64,000 bases of DNA from Acidaminococcus fermentans DSM 20731 (GTDB lineage: Bacteria; Bacillota; Negativicutes; Acidaminococcales; Acidaminococcaceae), in assembly GCF_000025305.1 (NCBI RefSeq), contig NC_013740.1, forward strand, positions 434,001-498,000. The letters are read 5' to 3'. This document shows, piece by piece, positions 1-8,042 of the stretch. Made by a program: the position numbers and the translations under genes. The notes under the pieces were generated by a model that was given only the letters and a program-made list of their open reading frames with translations, did not search any database and was not told the origin of the DNA. The first letter of the stretch is position 1, and each line of letters begins with the position of its first letter.

Positions 1-99
1 CTGTTCTTTTCCTGCCAGCGCCTCTCCCTGTATAATGAACACAACGAAACGAACCAAAGAGCAAGTTGCCTTGAGAAGGCATTTTAGGAGGTAGATCAT

Positions 100-897
100 A
101 TGAAAATCGAACAGATCCGCAACGCAACCAATAAGATCCAATTCGGGGACAAAACATTCCTGCTTGACCCCTGGCTGGCGCCGCAGTATGGCATTGGCAC
201 GGTTGCTACCATTCCCGGCCATCCGTTTACGGTGCCGGATCCGGTGAAGGAGCAGATCCCTATGCCGTTATTCGGTCTGCCGGAATCAGTGGAATCCATC
301 CTGGCCGGCGTGGACGCCTATATCCTGACCCATATCCATCCCGATCACATCGACATGGATATGGCCCAGGGGACCATCGGTGCTCCTCTGGACCACAGCC
401 TGCCGATCTTCACCCAGGATGAAGCCGATGCGGCGGTCCTGCGGAAATCCGGCTTTACGGATGTCCGTCTGCTGACGGCAGAAGGCGTCTCTTTCGGGAA
501 CGTGACGCTGCATCGCGCTCCGGCCCGTCACGGTCTGGTCAAGGCATCCTGTGAAGCCTGCGGGGTGGTTTTCGAGGCAGCCGGCGAAAAGAAACTGTAC
601 GTCACCGGGGATACGGTCTGGTATCAGGGCGTCCAGGATACGCTGCTCCAATACAAGCCCGATGTGGTGACGCTGAACGCCTGTGCCGCGGAACTGGTGG
701 GCTTCGGCCGTCTGATCATGGATGACGAAGATGTGGATTGCGTCCACCAGACTCTGCCGGAAGCGAAGCTCTTCCTCACGCACTTTGACAATGTATCCCA
801 TGCTTCCATTACCCGTATGGAAATGCGCGGCCGTCTGCAGAAGCGGGGCATCACCGATTACGATATGCCGGAAGACGGGGAGACTGTAGAATATTGA
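100..897 (+). CDS. MBL-fold metallo-hydrolase
   Basis: This is a 265-residue soluble protein of the metallo-beta-lactamase fold. The metal-binding signature HIHPDH lies at residues 78-83. Further candidate ligands are His144 in PARHG, Asp171 in the VTGDT loop and His228 in THFDN. The family hydrolyses varied substrates and nothing here identifies the substrate. The start is set by an AGGAGG Shine-Dalgarno just upstream of the ATG, and a TATAAT hexamer sits at 31-36. The 3' end overlaps the 3' end of the convergent LysR gene by 40 bp. There is no signal peptide. Confidence 0.85.
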   Translation: MKIEQIRNATNKIQFGDKTFLLDPWLAPQYGIGTVATIPGHPFTVPDPVKEQIPMPLFGLPESVESILAGVDAYILTHIHPDHIDMDMAQGTIGAPLDHSLPIFTQDEADAAVLRKSGFTDVRLLTAEGVSFGNVTLHRAPARHGLVKASCEACGVVFEAAGEKKLYVTGDTVWYQGVQDTLLQYKPDVVTLNACAAELVGFGRLIMDDEDVDCVHQTLPEAKLFLTHFDNVSHASITRMEMRGRLQKRGITDYDMPEDGETVEY

Positions 898-1811
898 GCT
901 CCTGGCCAGGCAATCTGATCTTTGCCATGGGCTGGGATCCAGTCCAGCAGAAATTGCCGGAACTGGCGGGCGCTTTTCCGGGGCAGGGTATTCTTCAAGG
1001 TGACCAGATAGAGCTCCGAGCCCGATTCGGAAGCGTCCAGGGGACGGACGGCGATGTCCGGGGCGGGATGCAGCAAATCCATATAGTCGTAACCGATGGA
1101 GATGACCCCTTCCTTCCGGATCAGGTCCAGAGCGATGGTTTCATCCGACGTTTCGGCAAAAATATCCACGGCGATGCCGGCACCCAGAATCTTTTCATCC
1201 ATATGGGTGCGGAAACAGCGGTACGCCCGCCCCTTGCTGATGATTTTCTGACCTGCCAGATCCTGGTAGGTCAGTTTTTCTTTGCGTGCCAGCGGATGAT
1301 CGGCGGCCATGCGGAAGCAGAAACGGGAATAGAACAGAGGGCCAGCGGTAAAACGGGTGCTGTCGATGGGACCGGTGGTGATGGCGAAATCGGCTTCCTG
1401 CGCAAGCAGGCCGTTGAGCGCTCCTGTATCCGTACTTTCCACCGTACTCAGGATCGTATGGGGGAACGCTTTCCGGAAATCCCGCAGGAAATCCGCAGAC
1501 AGGTATTCCAGGACATGGTCCAGTGCATACAGGGTGACCACGTTCTGCTTCTGGCCGGCCAGGGTGTTCATGCCGGTGATGCACGCGTATTCGTCCAGCA
1601 GGTTCCGGGCATGGGGAATCAGAGAAAACGCAAAATCCGTAGGTTCCAGCCCCTTTTGGGAGCGGTGGAACAGCGGTGTCCCCAATTCGGTTTCCAGGTC
1701 CCGGATCATTTTGCTGACGCCCTGACGGGAGACAAAAAGCCGGTCCGCCGTCTTTTGCATGTTTTTTGTTTCGCAGCAATCGAGAAAATATTGCAGCTGT
1801 TTCTGGTTCAT
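858..1811 (-). CDS. LysR-family transcriptional regulator
   Basis: The protein has about 317 residues and typical LysR layout. An N-terminal winged helix-turn-helix covers about residues 1-60, with the recognition segment ADRLFVSRQGVSKMIRDLE. A periplasmic-binding-protein-like effector domain follows. Two in-frame ATGs exist. The second (1811) is preferred because GGAGGG is 6 nt upstream of it, whereas the first (1817) abuts the Shine-Dalgarno. The gene is convergent with and overlaps the MBL gene, so it is not in the usual divergent LysR arrangement and its target is unknown. Confidence 0.88.
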   Translation of the reverse strand: MNQKQLQYFLDCCETKNMQKTADRLFVSRQGVSKMIRDLETELGTPLFHRSQKGLEPTDFAFSLIPHARNLLDEYACITGMNTLAGQKQNVVTLYALDHVLEYLSADFLRDFRKAFPHTILSTVESTDTGALNGLLAQEADFAITTGPIDSTRFTAGPLFYSRFCFRMAADHPLARKEKLTYQDLAGQKIISKGRAYRCFRTHMDEKILGAGIAVDIFAETSDETIALDLIRKEGVISIGYDYMDLLHPAPDIAVRPLDASESGSELYLVTLKNTLPRKSARQFRQFLLDWIPAHGKDQIAWPGAQYSTVSPSSGIS

Positions 1812-2040
1812 AACCATCCCTCCTGCCGTGCCGTATTTTCTCTATGATACCATAGTTACCGGGAAAGAGAGGGTGTTTCCACGCATTTTTGCACCCACCG
1901 GCCCATTCTTGGTTCACATAACAGGCATTGATTTTCATGGAAAGGCCTCCTCTTTGTTCAGATGCCTTGATTATACAATTTACGGAACGTCGGCAGGCTG
2001 CCCGACCGGAAAGATAGGGAGAAAATAAGGAACCATTTGC
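1812..2040. other. intergenic region with a minus-strand promoter
   Basis: Reading the minus strand there is a TGn-extended TATAAT at 1970-1975. It is followed by an AGGAGG and an ATG at 1938 that opens a frame running out of register into the LysR gene. The region therefore probably holds the LysR promoter and leader. The frame has no recognisable product and I do not call it a gene. Confidence 0.35.
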
Positions 2041-2068
2041 GTTAACCTGCTTGCGAAAATAGTTGAAC
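2041..2068. promoter_or_regulatory. weak BirA-like operator (copy 1)
   Basis: GTTAACC at 2041-2047 and GTTGAAC at 2062-2068 are separated by 14 bp. The left half matches BirA half-sites and the right half is degenerate. The 36 bp starting here match about 24 of the 36 bp starting at 2342, including the AT-rich spacer and the trailing AAAGCA, so the two sites look related by duplication. A possible promoter (TTGAAC-N17-TACGCT) overlaps it. Confidence 0.45.
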
Positions 2069-2101
2069 AGAAAGCAAAAATCTGCTACGCTTATACGTAT
2101 T

Positions 2102-2938
2102 ATGAGAGAAAACATGGATGGTTACATCAGGGGCCTGGGTGCGTTCCAGGGTCCCGCTTACGACAACAGCTATATCGGCCGGCTCCATTACCGGCGCTTC
2201 CAGCCGGCAGGACCGGAAACCCGGTTCACAGCCCGGTGCCGGCGGCAGCGGAAGAATTACCAGCAGCTGCTGGTGGAAGGCTGGGAACGGGGTGAACAGG
2301 TGGGCTGGCTCCAGGCGGAGCTGCTCTTTTTTGCCCAAAAGGTAAACCATAGCGAAAAAATAGGTTTACAAAAAGCAGAAGATGGAAGCCTGGAAGGCTA
2401 TACCCCCTGGCGGAGTTTTTCGTCGGAGGAACTGCGGGCCTTTGCCCGGGTTACCGGAGACACGAATCCTATCCATCTGGGTGTGGTTCCGGTGGTCCAG
2501 GGGTTATTGCTGTGGCGGAGCCTGTTCGAACAGCTGGGAGAACCGGAGCGGTTCCATATGGCCTTTTACGTTCCCGTCCATGCGGGAAACATGATCTATA
2601 TCAGGGAGGAAGAAAAGAATGAGCGAAATGAGAGAGAATTTGCATCCATCTGCGGCCGCAGTGACCGGCCAGCGGGAACAGGTACGGGTGATGACGGCCA
2701 GTGCGGTCTGTGTCGCGCTGCTGGCCGTCTCGGCGTACATTTCTTTTCCGCTGCCTTTTACACCGGCCATGGTGACGGCACTGACCATCATGGTGAACCT
2801 GGTGGCCTTTGTCATGAAACCAAAACAGGCAGGGATCATCCTGGGCATCTACCTGCTACTGGGGGCTGTGGGGGTGCCGGTGTTCGTGGGCGGTACGTCC
2901 GGGCTGATCAAATTGATCGGGCCTACCGGGGGCTTTAA
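2102..2938 (+). CDS. hotdog-fold (MaoC/FabZ-like) protein, possibly degenerate
   Basis: I recognise two hotdog-like segments in one frame. The first (about residues 20-80) resembles the C-terminal half of a hotdog thioester dehydratase. The second (about residues 100-165) carries FSSEELRAF and GDTNPIHL, which resemble the MaoC/R-hydratase active-site region. The start is uncertain: ATG codons occur at 2102 and 2114 without a good Shine-Dalgarno. The frame stays open to 2938, but everything after about 2620 is the bioY gene read in another frame, so the functional protein may end early or be damaged. A strong BirA-like operator lies inside the frame. The position directly upstream of bioY suggests a role linked to biotin or its fatty-acyl precursor. 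Confidence 0.45.
   Translation: MRENMDGYIRGLGAFQGPAYDNSYIGRLHYRRFQPAGPETRFTARCRRQRKNYQQLLVEGWERGEQVGWLQAELLFFAQKVNHSEKIGLQKAEDGSLEGYTPWRSFSSEELRAFARVTGDTNPIHLGVVPVVQGLLLWRSLFEQLGEPERFHMAFYVPVHAGNMIYIREEEKNERNEREFASICGRSDRPAGTGTGDDGQCGLCRAAGRLGVHFFSAAFYTGHGDGTDHHGEPGGLCHETKTGRDHPGHLPATGGCGGAGVRGRYVRADQIDRAYRGL
2342..2369. promoter_or_regulatory. BirA-like operator (copy 2), intragenic
   Basis: GTAAACC-N14-GGTTTAC is a perfect 7+7 bp palindrome, and the right half extends to GGTTTACAA. This is the form of known BirA operators (TTGTAAACC...GGTTTACAA in enterobacteria). It lies upstream of bioY but inside the open frame of the preceding hotdog gene, at codons about 81-90 of that frame. Confidence 0.65.
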
Positions 2939-3197
2939 CCTGGGCTTTCTGGTGGCGGCCATCGCCATGAGCGCTGTGCGGGGCAACAGCCGTTCCTTCA
3001 AGAAACTGGTAGCCATCGGCATCTGCGTGGGCATGCCCATCATCTACATCGGCGGCTGCATCAGCATGTACGCGGTGGCCAAAGTGGGCGTGTGGAAGAC
3101 TCTGGTCATGGCCGTGTTCCCCTTCCTGATCGGGGATACCCTGAAGGTGGTACTGGCTGCGTTCCTGGCCAACCGGCTGCAGCGGTACGGGTTCTGA
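2619..3197 (+). CDS. bioY: biotin transporter BioY (ECF substrate-binding subunit)
   Basis: The protein has 192 residues, the usual BioY length, with about six hydrophobic segments. Recognisable BioY features are SFPLPFTPAMVTA near the N terminus, LLLGAVGVPVF, GPTGGFNLGF and the late segment FPFLIGDTLKVVLAA. BioY is the substrate-capturing S component for biotin uptake and works with shared EcfA/EcfT subunits, none of which are here. GGAGGA sits 8 nt before the ATG. It is followed after one base by a thiolase-like gene, indicating an operon. BirA-like operators upstream suggest biotin repression. Confidence 0.93.
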   Translation: MSEMRENLHPSAAAVTGQREQVRVMTASAVCVALLAVSAYISFPLPFTPAMVTALTIMVNLVAFVMKPKQAGIILGIYLLLGAVGVPVFVGGTSGLIKLIGPTGGFNLGFLVAAIAMSAVRGNSRSFKKLVAIGICVGMPIIYIGGCISMYAVAKVGVWKTLVMAVFPFLIGDTLKVVLAAFLANRLQRYGF

Positions 3198-3198
3198 T

Positions 3199-4407
3199 AT
3201 GGAGGGCCGTGACGTCTATCTGGTGGCCGGGCTGCGCAGCCACCTGGGATTACAGAATGGCATATTTAAGGAAGTTCCGCCGGAGAAGCTGGGCGCTGCC
3301 CTTCTCCGGCAGCTTTGCGTCCAGGTGCCGGTGGCCAGGGAGGCTCAGCTGGTCATTGGAGGCAACGCCGTGGGCAGTGGCGGCAACCTGATGCGGCTCA
3401 TGGCCCTGACGGCCGGACTGCCAGCGGAACTGCCCGCCATGACCCTAGACATGCAGTGCGCTTCCGCCCTGGGAGCCCTATCCCTGGCCTGGGGGCAGAT
3501 CGCCAGCGGTCAGCTGGAGCTGGTGCTGTGCGGGGGCGTGGAATCGTCCTCCCTGCAGCCCCGACGGGTGTACCAGCCCTGGGACAGCCGGTACACTCCG
3601 GAAGGATATATGACCGCCCAGTTTTCTCCGGATACCCACAGCCCCCGGGCCATGCTGGAAGGGGCGGAACGGACGGCCCAGGTGTACGGGGTTTCCCGGG
3701 AGGAACTGGACCGGTGGGCGGTACGCAGCCACCGGAAGGCGGCGGAAGCCTGGGAGGAAGGACGGCTGGAACCCTGGGTGGTGTCCCTGTTCGGCAGTAC
3801 CCGGGATGAAAGCATCCGGCCCCGGATGAACGGACGGCTGGCCCGGCGGATGCCCACCCTGTTCACCCGGGAGGAAACGGAAATCCTGCTGACCCCGGAA
3901 GAAGCGAAACTGGCGGGGGACGGCACCCCCACCTTGACCGCGGCCAATGCCTGCCTGACCCAGGACGGGGCGGCGTTCCTGGTGCTGGCCTCCGGAGAAA
4001 AACTGGCGGAGTGGCGCCGGGCAGGAAAGCCGGTGCGCCCTCTGGCCCGGATCCTCCACTGCACGGCGGCAGGGGTGGATCCCCGGTTCAGTCCCCTGGG
4101 AGCCCTGGCAGTGGGGGAAAAGCTGCTGGAAGAAACCGGCCTGCCGGTGGAGGCCATCGATGATTTTGAATACAATGAAGCCTTTGCCGTGATCTCCGCC
4201 CTGTTTGCCCGGCATTACCCCACCTGTACGGACCGATACCTGCCCTTGGGGGGTGCTCTGGCCTACGGCCATCCCTATGGGTGCAGTGGAGCCGTGCTGG
4301 TGCTCCATGCTCTGGCAGCCCTGGAGGGCCAGGAAGGAAAGAAAGCCCTGTGCGCCATTGCCGGTGCCGGGGGAACGGGAGCCGGGGTGCTCCTGGAAAC
4401 GCTGTAG
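3199..4407 (+). CDS. thiolase-family acyltransferase
   Basis: This 402-residue protein has the thiolase fold. The nucleophile is in MQCASAL (Cys87), the His-containing loop is NEAFA, a GGALAYGHPYGCSG block follows, and the C-terminal segment is CAIAGAGGTGAG. All expected catalytic positions are present, so an acyl-CoA acetyltransferase or beta-ketothiolase reaction is plausible. From memory, Bacillus subtilis has a comparable yhfS (thiolase)-yhfT (ligase)-bioY2 group predicted to be BirA-controlled. A role in making or salvaging a pimelate-type biotin precursor is inference. The start is 1 bp after the bioY stop, suggesting translational coupling. Confidence 0.88.
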   Translation: MEGRDVYLVAGLRSHLGLQNGIFKEVPPEKLGAALLRQLCVQVPVAREAQLVIGGNAVGSGGNLMRLMALTAGLPAELPAMTLDMQCASALGALSLAWGQIASGQLELVLCGGVESSSLQPRRVYQPWDSRYTPEGYMTAQFSPDTHSPRAMLEGAERTAQVYGVSREELDRWAVRSHRKAAEAWEEGRLEPWVVSLFGSTRDESIRPRMNGRLARRMPTLFTREETEILLTPEEAKLAGDGTPTLTAANACLTQDGAAFLVLASGEKLAEWRRAGKPVRPLARILHCTAAGVDPRFSPLGALAVGEKLLEETGLPVEAIDDFEYNEAFAVISALFARHYPTCTDRYLPLGGALAYGHPYGCSGAVLVLHALAALEGQEGKKALCAIAGAGGTGAGVLLETL

Positions 4408-4423
4408 CAGAAAGAAGAAAAAA

Positions 4424-5740
4424 ATGGATTATGCAAAAATACTGGAACAATGGGCCCGGATCCAGCCGGACAAACCCTGTCTGGTGGAAGAGGGACGGAC
4501 CCTGACCTATGGCCGGATGGCCGCCCTGGCCCGGGCATACGGGAAAAAACTGGAAGGGCTGGAAATCCCCCGGCAGACGGTGCTGATCGTCCGTCAGGAA
4601 CCGGCGGACCAGCTGGCCGCCTTTCTGGGGGCGGAACAGGCGGGCTGGGTGCCGGTGCTGGGACATCCGGATCTGTCCCTGGAAGGAGCGGAGGAACTGG
4701 CCCGGGTGCGGCAGATCGGCTGGATCGATGACGGGAACCTGCGGCCCGGCTGTGGGGACGCACCGGTGCCGGCACCGGAGTGGTGCATGGGAGTTCTGAG
4801 CAGCGGCTCTACCGGTCTTCCCAAGCTGATGTTCCGGACCTGGGAAAGCTGGGGGGATTTCTTTCCGGAACAGGACAGGAAATTCCAGGTGGACCGGGAT
4901 ACCCTGGGCTTTGCGGAAGGCAGCATGAGCTTTACCGGAAACCTGAATGTGTGGGCCCAGCTCCTCCATGCCGGAGCCACCCTGGTGCTGGCCACGAGCC
5001 TTCGGAGCACCCGCTGGCGGGCCCTGCTGGACCGGTATCCGGTGACCCTGCTGTACCTGGTGCCGGTGAAGCTGAAGCTGCTGCTCCAGGTACTGGAAAA
5101 GGAGTATCCGTCTTTAAAAATGGTACTGGCCGGTTCCCAGCTGCTGGATGCGGAAACGGCCCGGGCCCTGAAAAAGCATTTTCCCCGGAGCCAGATCCTG
5201 CTGTATTACGGAGCCAGCGAACTGGATTACATCACCTGGCTCACCTATGAGGAACTGCTGGCCCATCCCCAGAGCGTGGGAAAGCCCTGTCCCGGGGTGA
5301 AGGTGGAGATCCGGGAGGGAATGATTTACATCGATACGCCTTACCGGGTAGACGGCATGCCCCGGCCCTGCACCCTGGAAGACATGGGATATTTCGACCG
5401 GGATGGGTATCTGATCTTCCAGGGACGGCGGGGGCAGGTGGTCAACAAGGGCGGCCTCACCGTCAGCTGCAGCCGGGTGGAACAGGCCCTGATGAAGGTC
5501 CCCGGAGTCCGGGATGCCTGCGTGGTGCCCATCCGGGACAAAGAGCGGGGAGAAGACCTGGGAGCGGCGGTGGTGCTGGAACCGGGCATCCCCCTGGCCC
5601 AGGTGCGGAAAGCGCTCCGGAAGAACCTGCTTCCGGGAGAGATCCCCGGCCAGTGGAAGACATGGGAAGCCCTGCCCCTCAGCGGGGTGGGGAAGGTGGA
5701 CTGCAGGAAGGTGAGGGATAATCTGGAGTCGGGAGTCTGA
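4424..5740 (+). CDS. AMP-binding acyl-CoA ligase-like protein
   Basis: The protein has about 438 residues and belongs to the ANL adenylating superfamily. Visible motifs are the P-loop SSGSTGLPK, YYGASE, the hinge region GRRGQVVNKGG and the late GKVDCRK containing the expected catalytic lysine. It is somewhat shorter than typical fatty acyl-CoA ligases (500 or more residues), mainly in the N-terminal domain. It would activate a carboxylate as an acyl-AMP and transfer it to CoA. The ATG at 4424 is chosen because upstream in-frame codons are thiolase sequence read in another frame. It is the last gene of the bioY cluster and is followed by a terminator. Confidence 0.82.
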   Translation: MDYAKILEQWARIQPDKPCLVEEGRTLTYGRMAALARAYGKKLEGLEIPRQTVLIVRQEPADQLAAFLGAEQAGWVPVLGHPDLSLEGAEELARVRQIGWIDDGNLRPGCGDAPVPAPEWCMGVLSSGSTGLPKLMFRTWESWGDFFPEQDRKFQVDRDTLGFAEGSMSFTGNLNVWAQLLHAGATLVLATSLRSTRWRALLDRYPVTLLYLVPVKLKLLLQVLEKEYPSLKMVLAGSQLLDAETARALKKHFPRSQILLYYGASELDYITWLTYEELLAHPQSVGKPCPGVKVEIREGMIYIDTPYRVDGMPRPCTLEDMGYFDRDGYLIFQGRRGQVVNKGGLTVSCSRVEQALMKVPGVRDACVVPIRDKERGEDLGAAVVLEPGIPLAQVRKALRKNLLPGEIPGQWKTWEALPLSGVGKVDCRKVRDNLESGV

Positions 5741-5755
5741 AGTCTGAAGTCGTGA
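5724..5755. repeat. GTC-spaced intergenic microrepeat
   Basis: The words GTCGGGAGTCTGAAGTCTGA and AAGTCGTGAC form a short tandem array straddling the ligase stop codon. It sits just ahead of a terminator. Similar arrays recur at 8777, 19857, 31832, 31951, 52415, 54131 and 61160, almost always next to a terminator. Confidence 0.45.
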
Positions 5756-5761
5756 CAAAAA

Positions 5762-5790
5762 GGTGCCATCGTTTACGGTGGCACCCTTTT
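5762..5790 (+). terminator. intrinsic terminator after the bioY cluster
   Basis: GGTGCCA (5762-5768) pairs with TGGCACC (5779-5785) and is followed by CTTTT. The loop also supplies TTTACG, a possible -35 for the next gene. Confidence 0.75.
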
Positions 5791-5800
5791 GCGTTATACT
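5772..5800 (+). promoter_or_regulatory. promoter of the beta-helix gene
   Basis: TTTACG (5772-5777) and TATACT (5795-5800) are separated by 17 bp. The -35 lies in the terminator loop, so terminator and promoter are interleaved. Confidence 0.55.
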
Positions 5801-5839
5801 ATACTATGTAGAAGTCTATACAGGAAAGTAGGGATTCCC

Positions 5840-7240
5840 ATGAAAAGTTCAAAAATTTTAACTCTGGCCATTATGGCCTCTTTACTGTCCAGTCCCTGTG
5901 CCTGGGCAGCCCATAAGACTGGGGCAGCTGCGGATGCCAAACCGGCCGCCCAGACAGAAACGGTAAAACCGGCCAAGACGGAAAAGACTGCCGCAGCCAC
6001 GGAAATGGCTGCCGAAACAGCGGCTGAACCTCTGCCGGCGGACAGCTACAGTGCCGCCAAGGTGGTCAGCGGAGAAAAGACCGCCCTGGCGGACAGCTAT
6101 GCGGCACTGGTAGCGGACGAAAGCGCCCTGCTGGTGAAGAACGGGGCGGAGGTGACACTGTCCCACGGGGCCATTACCAAAAGCGGCGCCACCACCGATG
6201 TGCTGGGGAGCAAATTCCACGGCCAGAATGCCGCCGTGCTGGCCGCAGATGGGGCCCTCTCCATGGATGGCTGCACCATCCGCACGGAAGCGGACGGGGC
6301 CAATGCGGTGTTCGCCACCGGCGCCAAGGGCAGCGTGAAGCTCCACGATTCCAACATCCGGACCACTGGCGCTTCCTCCCGGGGTCTGGACGCCACCGAA
6401 GGGGGCAAGATCACCGCGGACAACATCAACATCGGCACCGCCGGGATCCGTTCCGCCGCCCTGGCCACGGAACCCTCCGGTGCCAGCGTCACCGTGAGCA
6501 AGAGTACCATCAACACCTCCGGGGAAGGATCCCCTCTCATCTATTCCAAAGGCTCCATCAAAGTCAGCGAAGCCAAGGGTACGGCCGGTGCCAGTGAAAT
6601 CGCCGTGGTGGAAGGGAACAATGCCATCCATCTGGAATATGTGGACCTGTCCGGCAACGGAACCCATGGGGTGATGCTCTACCAGAACAAGTCCCGGGAC
6701 AACGGCGCTGACGGCAAGGGCCTGGGCCGGTTCTCCGCCAAAGGTTCCGCTCTCCGGAGCCTGAAGGAAGGCCCCCTGTTCTATGTGACCAACACGGCGG
6801 CCCGGATCTATTCGGAAATGACCACCATGCAGTATCTGGGGGGCACCCTGATCCGGGTGGAAGCCAACCAGTTTGGAGATGCCGGCTCCAACGGCGGCGA
6901 CCTGACCTTCATGGCCAACAACCAGGGGCTCTATGGCAATGTGTCCGCTGACGGAAGCAGCACCATCATGATGGATCTCCAGAACGGCAGCCACTGGTCC
7001 GGGGCCATCAACACGGACAATTCCGCCAAAAAGATCGATGTGAACCTGGACGCTTCCTCCAGCTGGTCCCTGACGGCTGACTGTCATGTGGATGGCTTTA
7101 CCGACGGGACCACGGCCCTGACCAACCTGAAAGGCAACGGCCATACCCTGTTCTACAACAGCAGCAACGCCGCCAACGCCTGGCTGGGAGGCAAGACCTA
7201 CGAGCTCCAGGGCGGCGGGTATCTGAAGCCGAATAAATAA
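5840..7240 (+). CDS. secreted beta-helix (pectate-lyase-like fold) protein
   Basis: This 466-residue protein has an N-terminal signal peptide that ends near AWA-AHK (about residue 24). An Ala/Thr/Lys-rich linker to about residue 70 follows. The rest is a regular run of short turns (AVLAADGALSMDGCTI, AVFATGAKGSVKLHDSNI, GLDATEGGKITADNINI) typical of right-handed parallel beta-helices in adhesins and autotransporter passengers. No C-terminal beta-barrel or anchoring domain is present, so it is either released or held by another factor. The start is the ATG preceded by AAAGTAGGG rather than an upstream in-frame alternative codon. No catalytic residues are recognisable. Confidence 0.7.
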   Translation: MKSSKILTLAIMASLLSSPCAWAAHKTGAAADAKPAAQTETVKPAKTEKTAAATEMAAETAAEPLPADSYSAAKVVSGEKTALADSYAALVADESALLVKNGAEVTLSHGAITKSGATTDVLGSKFHGQNAAVLAADGALSMDGCTIRTEADGANAVFATGAKGSVKLHDSNIRTTGASSRGLDATEGGKITADNINIGTAGIRSAALATEPSGASVTVSKSTINTSGEGSPLIYSKGSIKVSEAKGTAGASEIAVVEGNNAIHLEYVDLSGNGTHGVMLYQNKSRDNGADGKGLGRFSAKGSALRSLKEGPLFYVTNTAARIYSEMTTMQYLGGTLIRVEANQFGDAGSNGGDLTFMANNQGLYGNVSADGSSTIMMDLQNGSHWSGAINTDNSAKKIDVNLDASSSWSLTADCHVDGFTDGTTALTNLKGNGHTLFYNSSNAANAWLGGKTYELQGGGYLKPNK

Positions 7241-7257
7241 TTCAATAAGAAGTCAGA

Positions 7258-7400
7258 GCGGCCACGCTGTGGCCTTTGAGATGTCAGATAGCAGCGAGTT
7301 GACAGAAAGTCAGACGGTCGGTTTTCTGGAACAAGCTGGCTTCTGACATCTTTGAGCCCGTCAGGGCGGTCTGACATCTTACCAGGATGAGGTGATCTCT
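7258..7400 (+). other. intergenic leader with hairpin
   Basis: GGCCAC and GTGGCC at 7260-7274 form a small hairpin without a clear T run. Several GTCAGA words follow. No convincing promoter is visible, so the SYLF gene may be read from the upstream promoter or from a weak site. Confidence 0.3.
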
Positions 7401-8042
7401 ATGAAAAAAGCAAGAACGATGGCAGCAACGCTGCTGGCCACACTCACCTTGAGTGCCACGGCGTTGGGAGCGGTACCGGCGGTGGTGCAGGCTGCTGCCG
7501 GGACGCAGCCTGCAGCGGCGGCCACGGTGACCAAAGAGGACAAGGAACGGGCGGAACTGCGGACCAAGACCTATAAGGCCCTGCTGGACTTGTACCAGAA
7601 GAAGCCCAACTCCCGGAAGGCCATCCAGAACGCCTTCGGCTATGCGGTGTTCGTGGATACCAGCTACAGCCTGGGAATCCTGGGTGGGGGCCATGGCCGG
7701 GGTAGGGCCATCAACCAGCACAGCGGCCGGGAAGTATTCATGAAAATGGGTGAGATGAAAGTGGGCCTGGGCCTGGGGGTCCGGCAGTCCAACATCATCT
7801 TCGTGTTCGGCAATGAAGACGCCTTCAATTCCTTCATCACCAAAGGCTGGTCCTTTGGGGGCGAAGCGGTGGCCGCCGCCGGAGACGGGGTCAGCGGGGA
7901 TGCCCTGGAAGGCTCCTTCCAGGTGGCCCCCGGCATGTGGATGTACCAGGTGACCACCAAGGGCCTGGCTGCGGATCTTACGGTGAAAGGCACCCGGTTC
8001 TACGTGGACAAGGACCTGAACGTGGATACGGTGGTGAAATGA
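7401..8042 (+). CDS. SYLF/Ysc84-domain secreted protein
   Basis: The protein has 213 residues with a signal peptide (basic start KKARTMAATLLATLTLSATALG, likely cleaved near VQA-AAG). The mature part matches the SYLF (Ysc84) layout: AIQNAFGYAVF, a glycine-rich GILGGGHGRG, NIIFVFGNEDAFNSFITKGWSFGGEA and a final TTKGLAADLTVKGTRF. SYLF domains bind lipids in eukaryotes; bacterial secreted members lack an established role. GAGGTG lies 6 nt before the ATG. Its stop overlaps the trmO start (ATGA). Confidence 0.8.
   Translation: MKKARTMAATLLATLTLSATALGAVPAVVQAAAGTQPAAAATVTKEDKERAELRTKTYKALLDLYQKKPNSRKAIQNAFGYAVFVDTSYSLGILGGGHGRGRAINQHSGREVFMKMGEMKVGLGLGVRQSNIIFVFGNEDAFNSFITKGWSFGGEAVAAAGDGVSGDALEGSFQVAPGMWMYQVTTKGLAADLTVKGTRFYVDKDLNVDTVVK

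Noticed and set aside
1195-1938. Minus-strand frame with a strong AGGAGG and ATG at 1938 upstream of the LysR gene
   Set aside because: After about 45 codons it reads the LysR gene out of frame. The composition is not protein-like and no family is recognisable. A short leader function remains possible.
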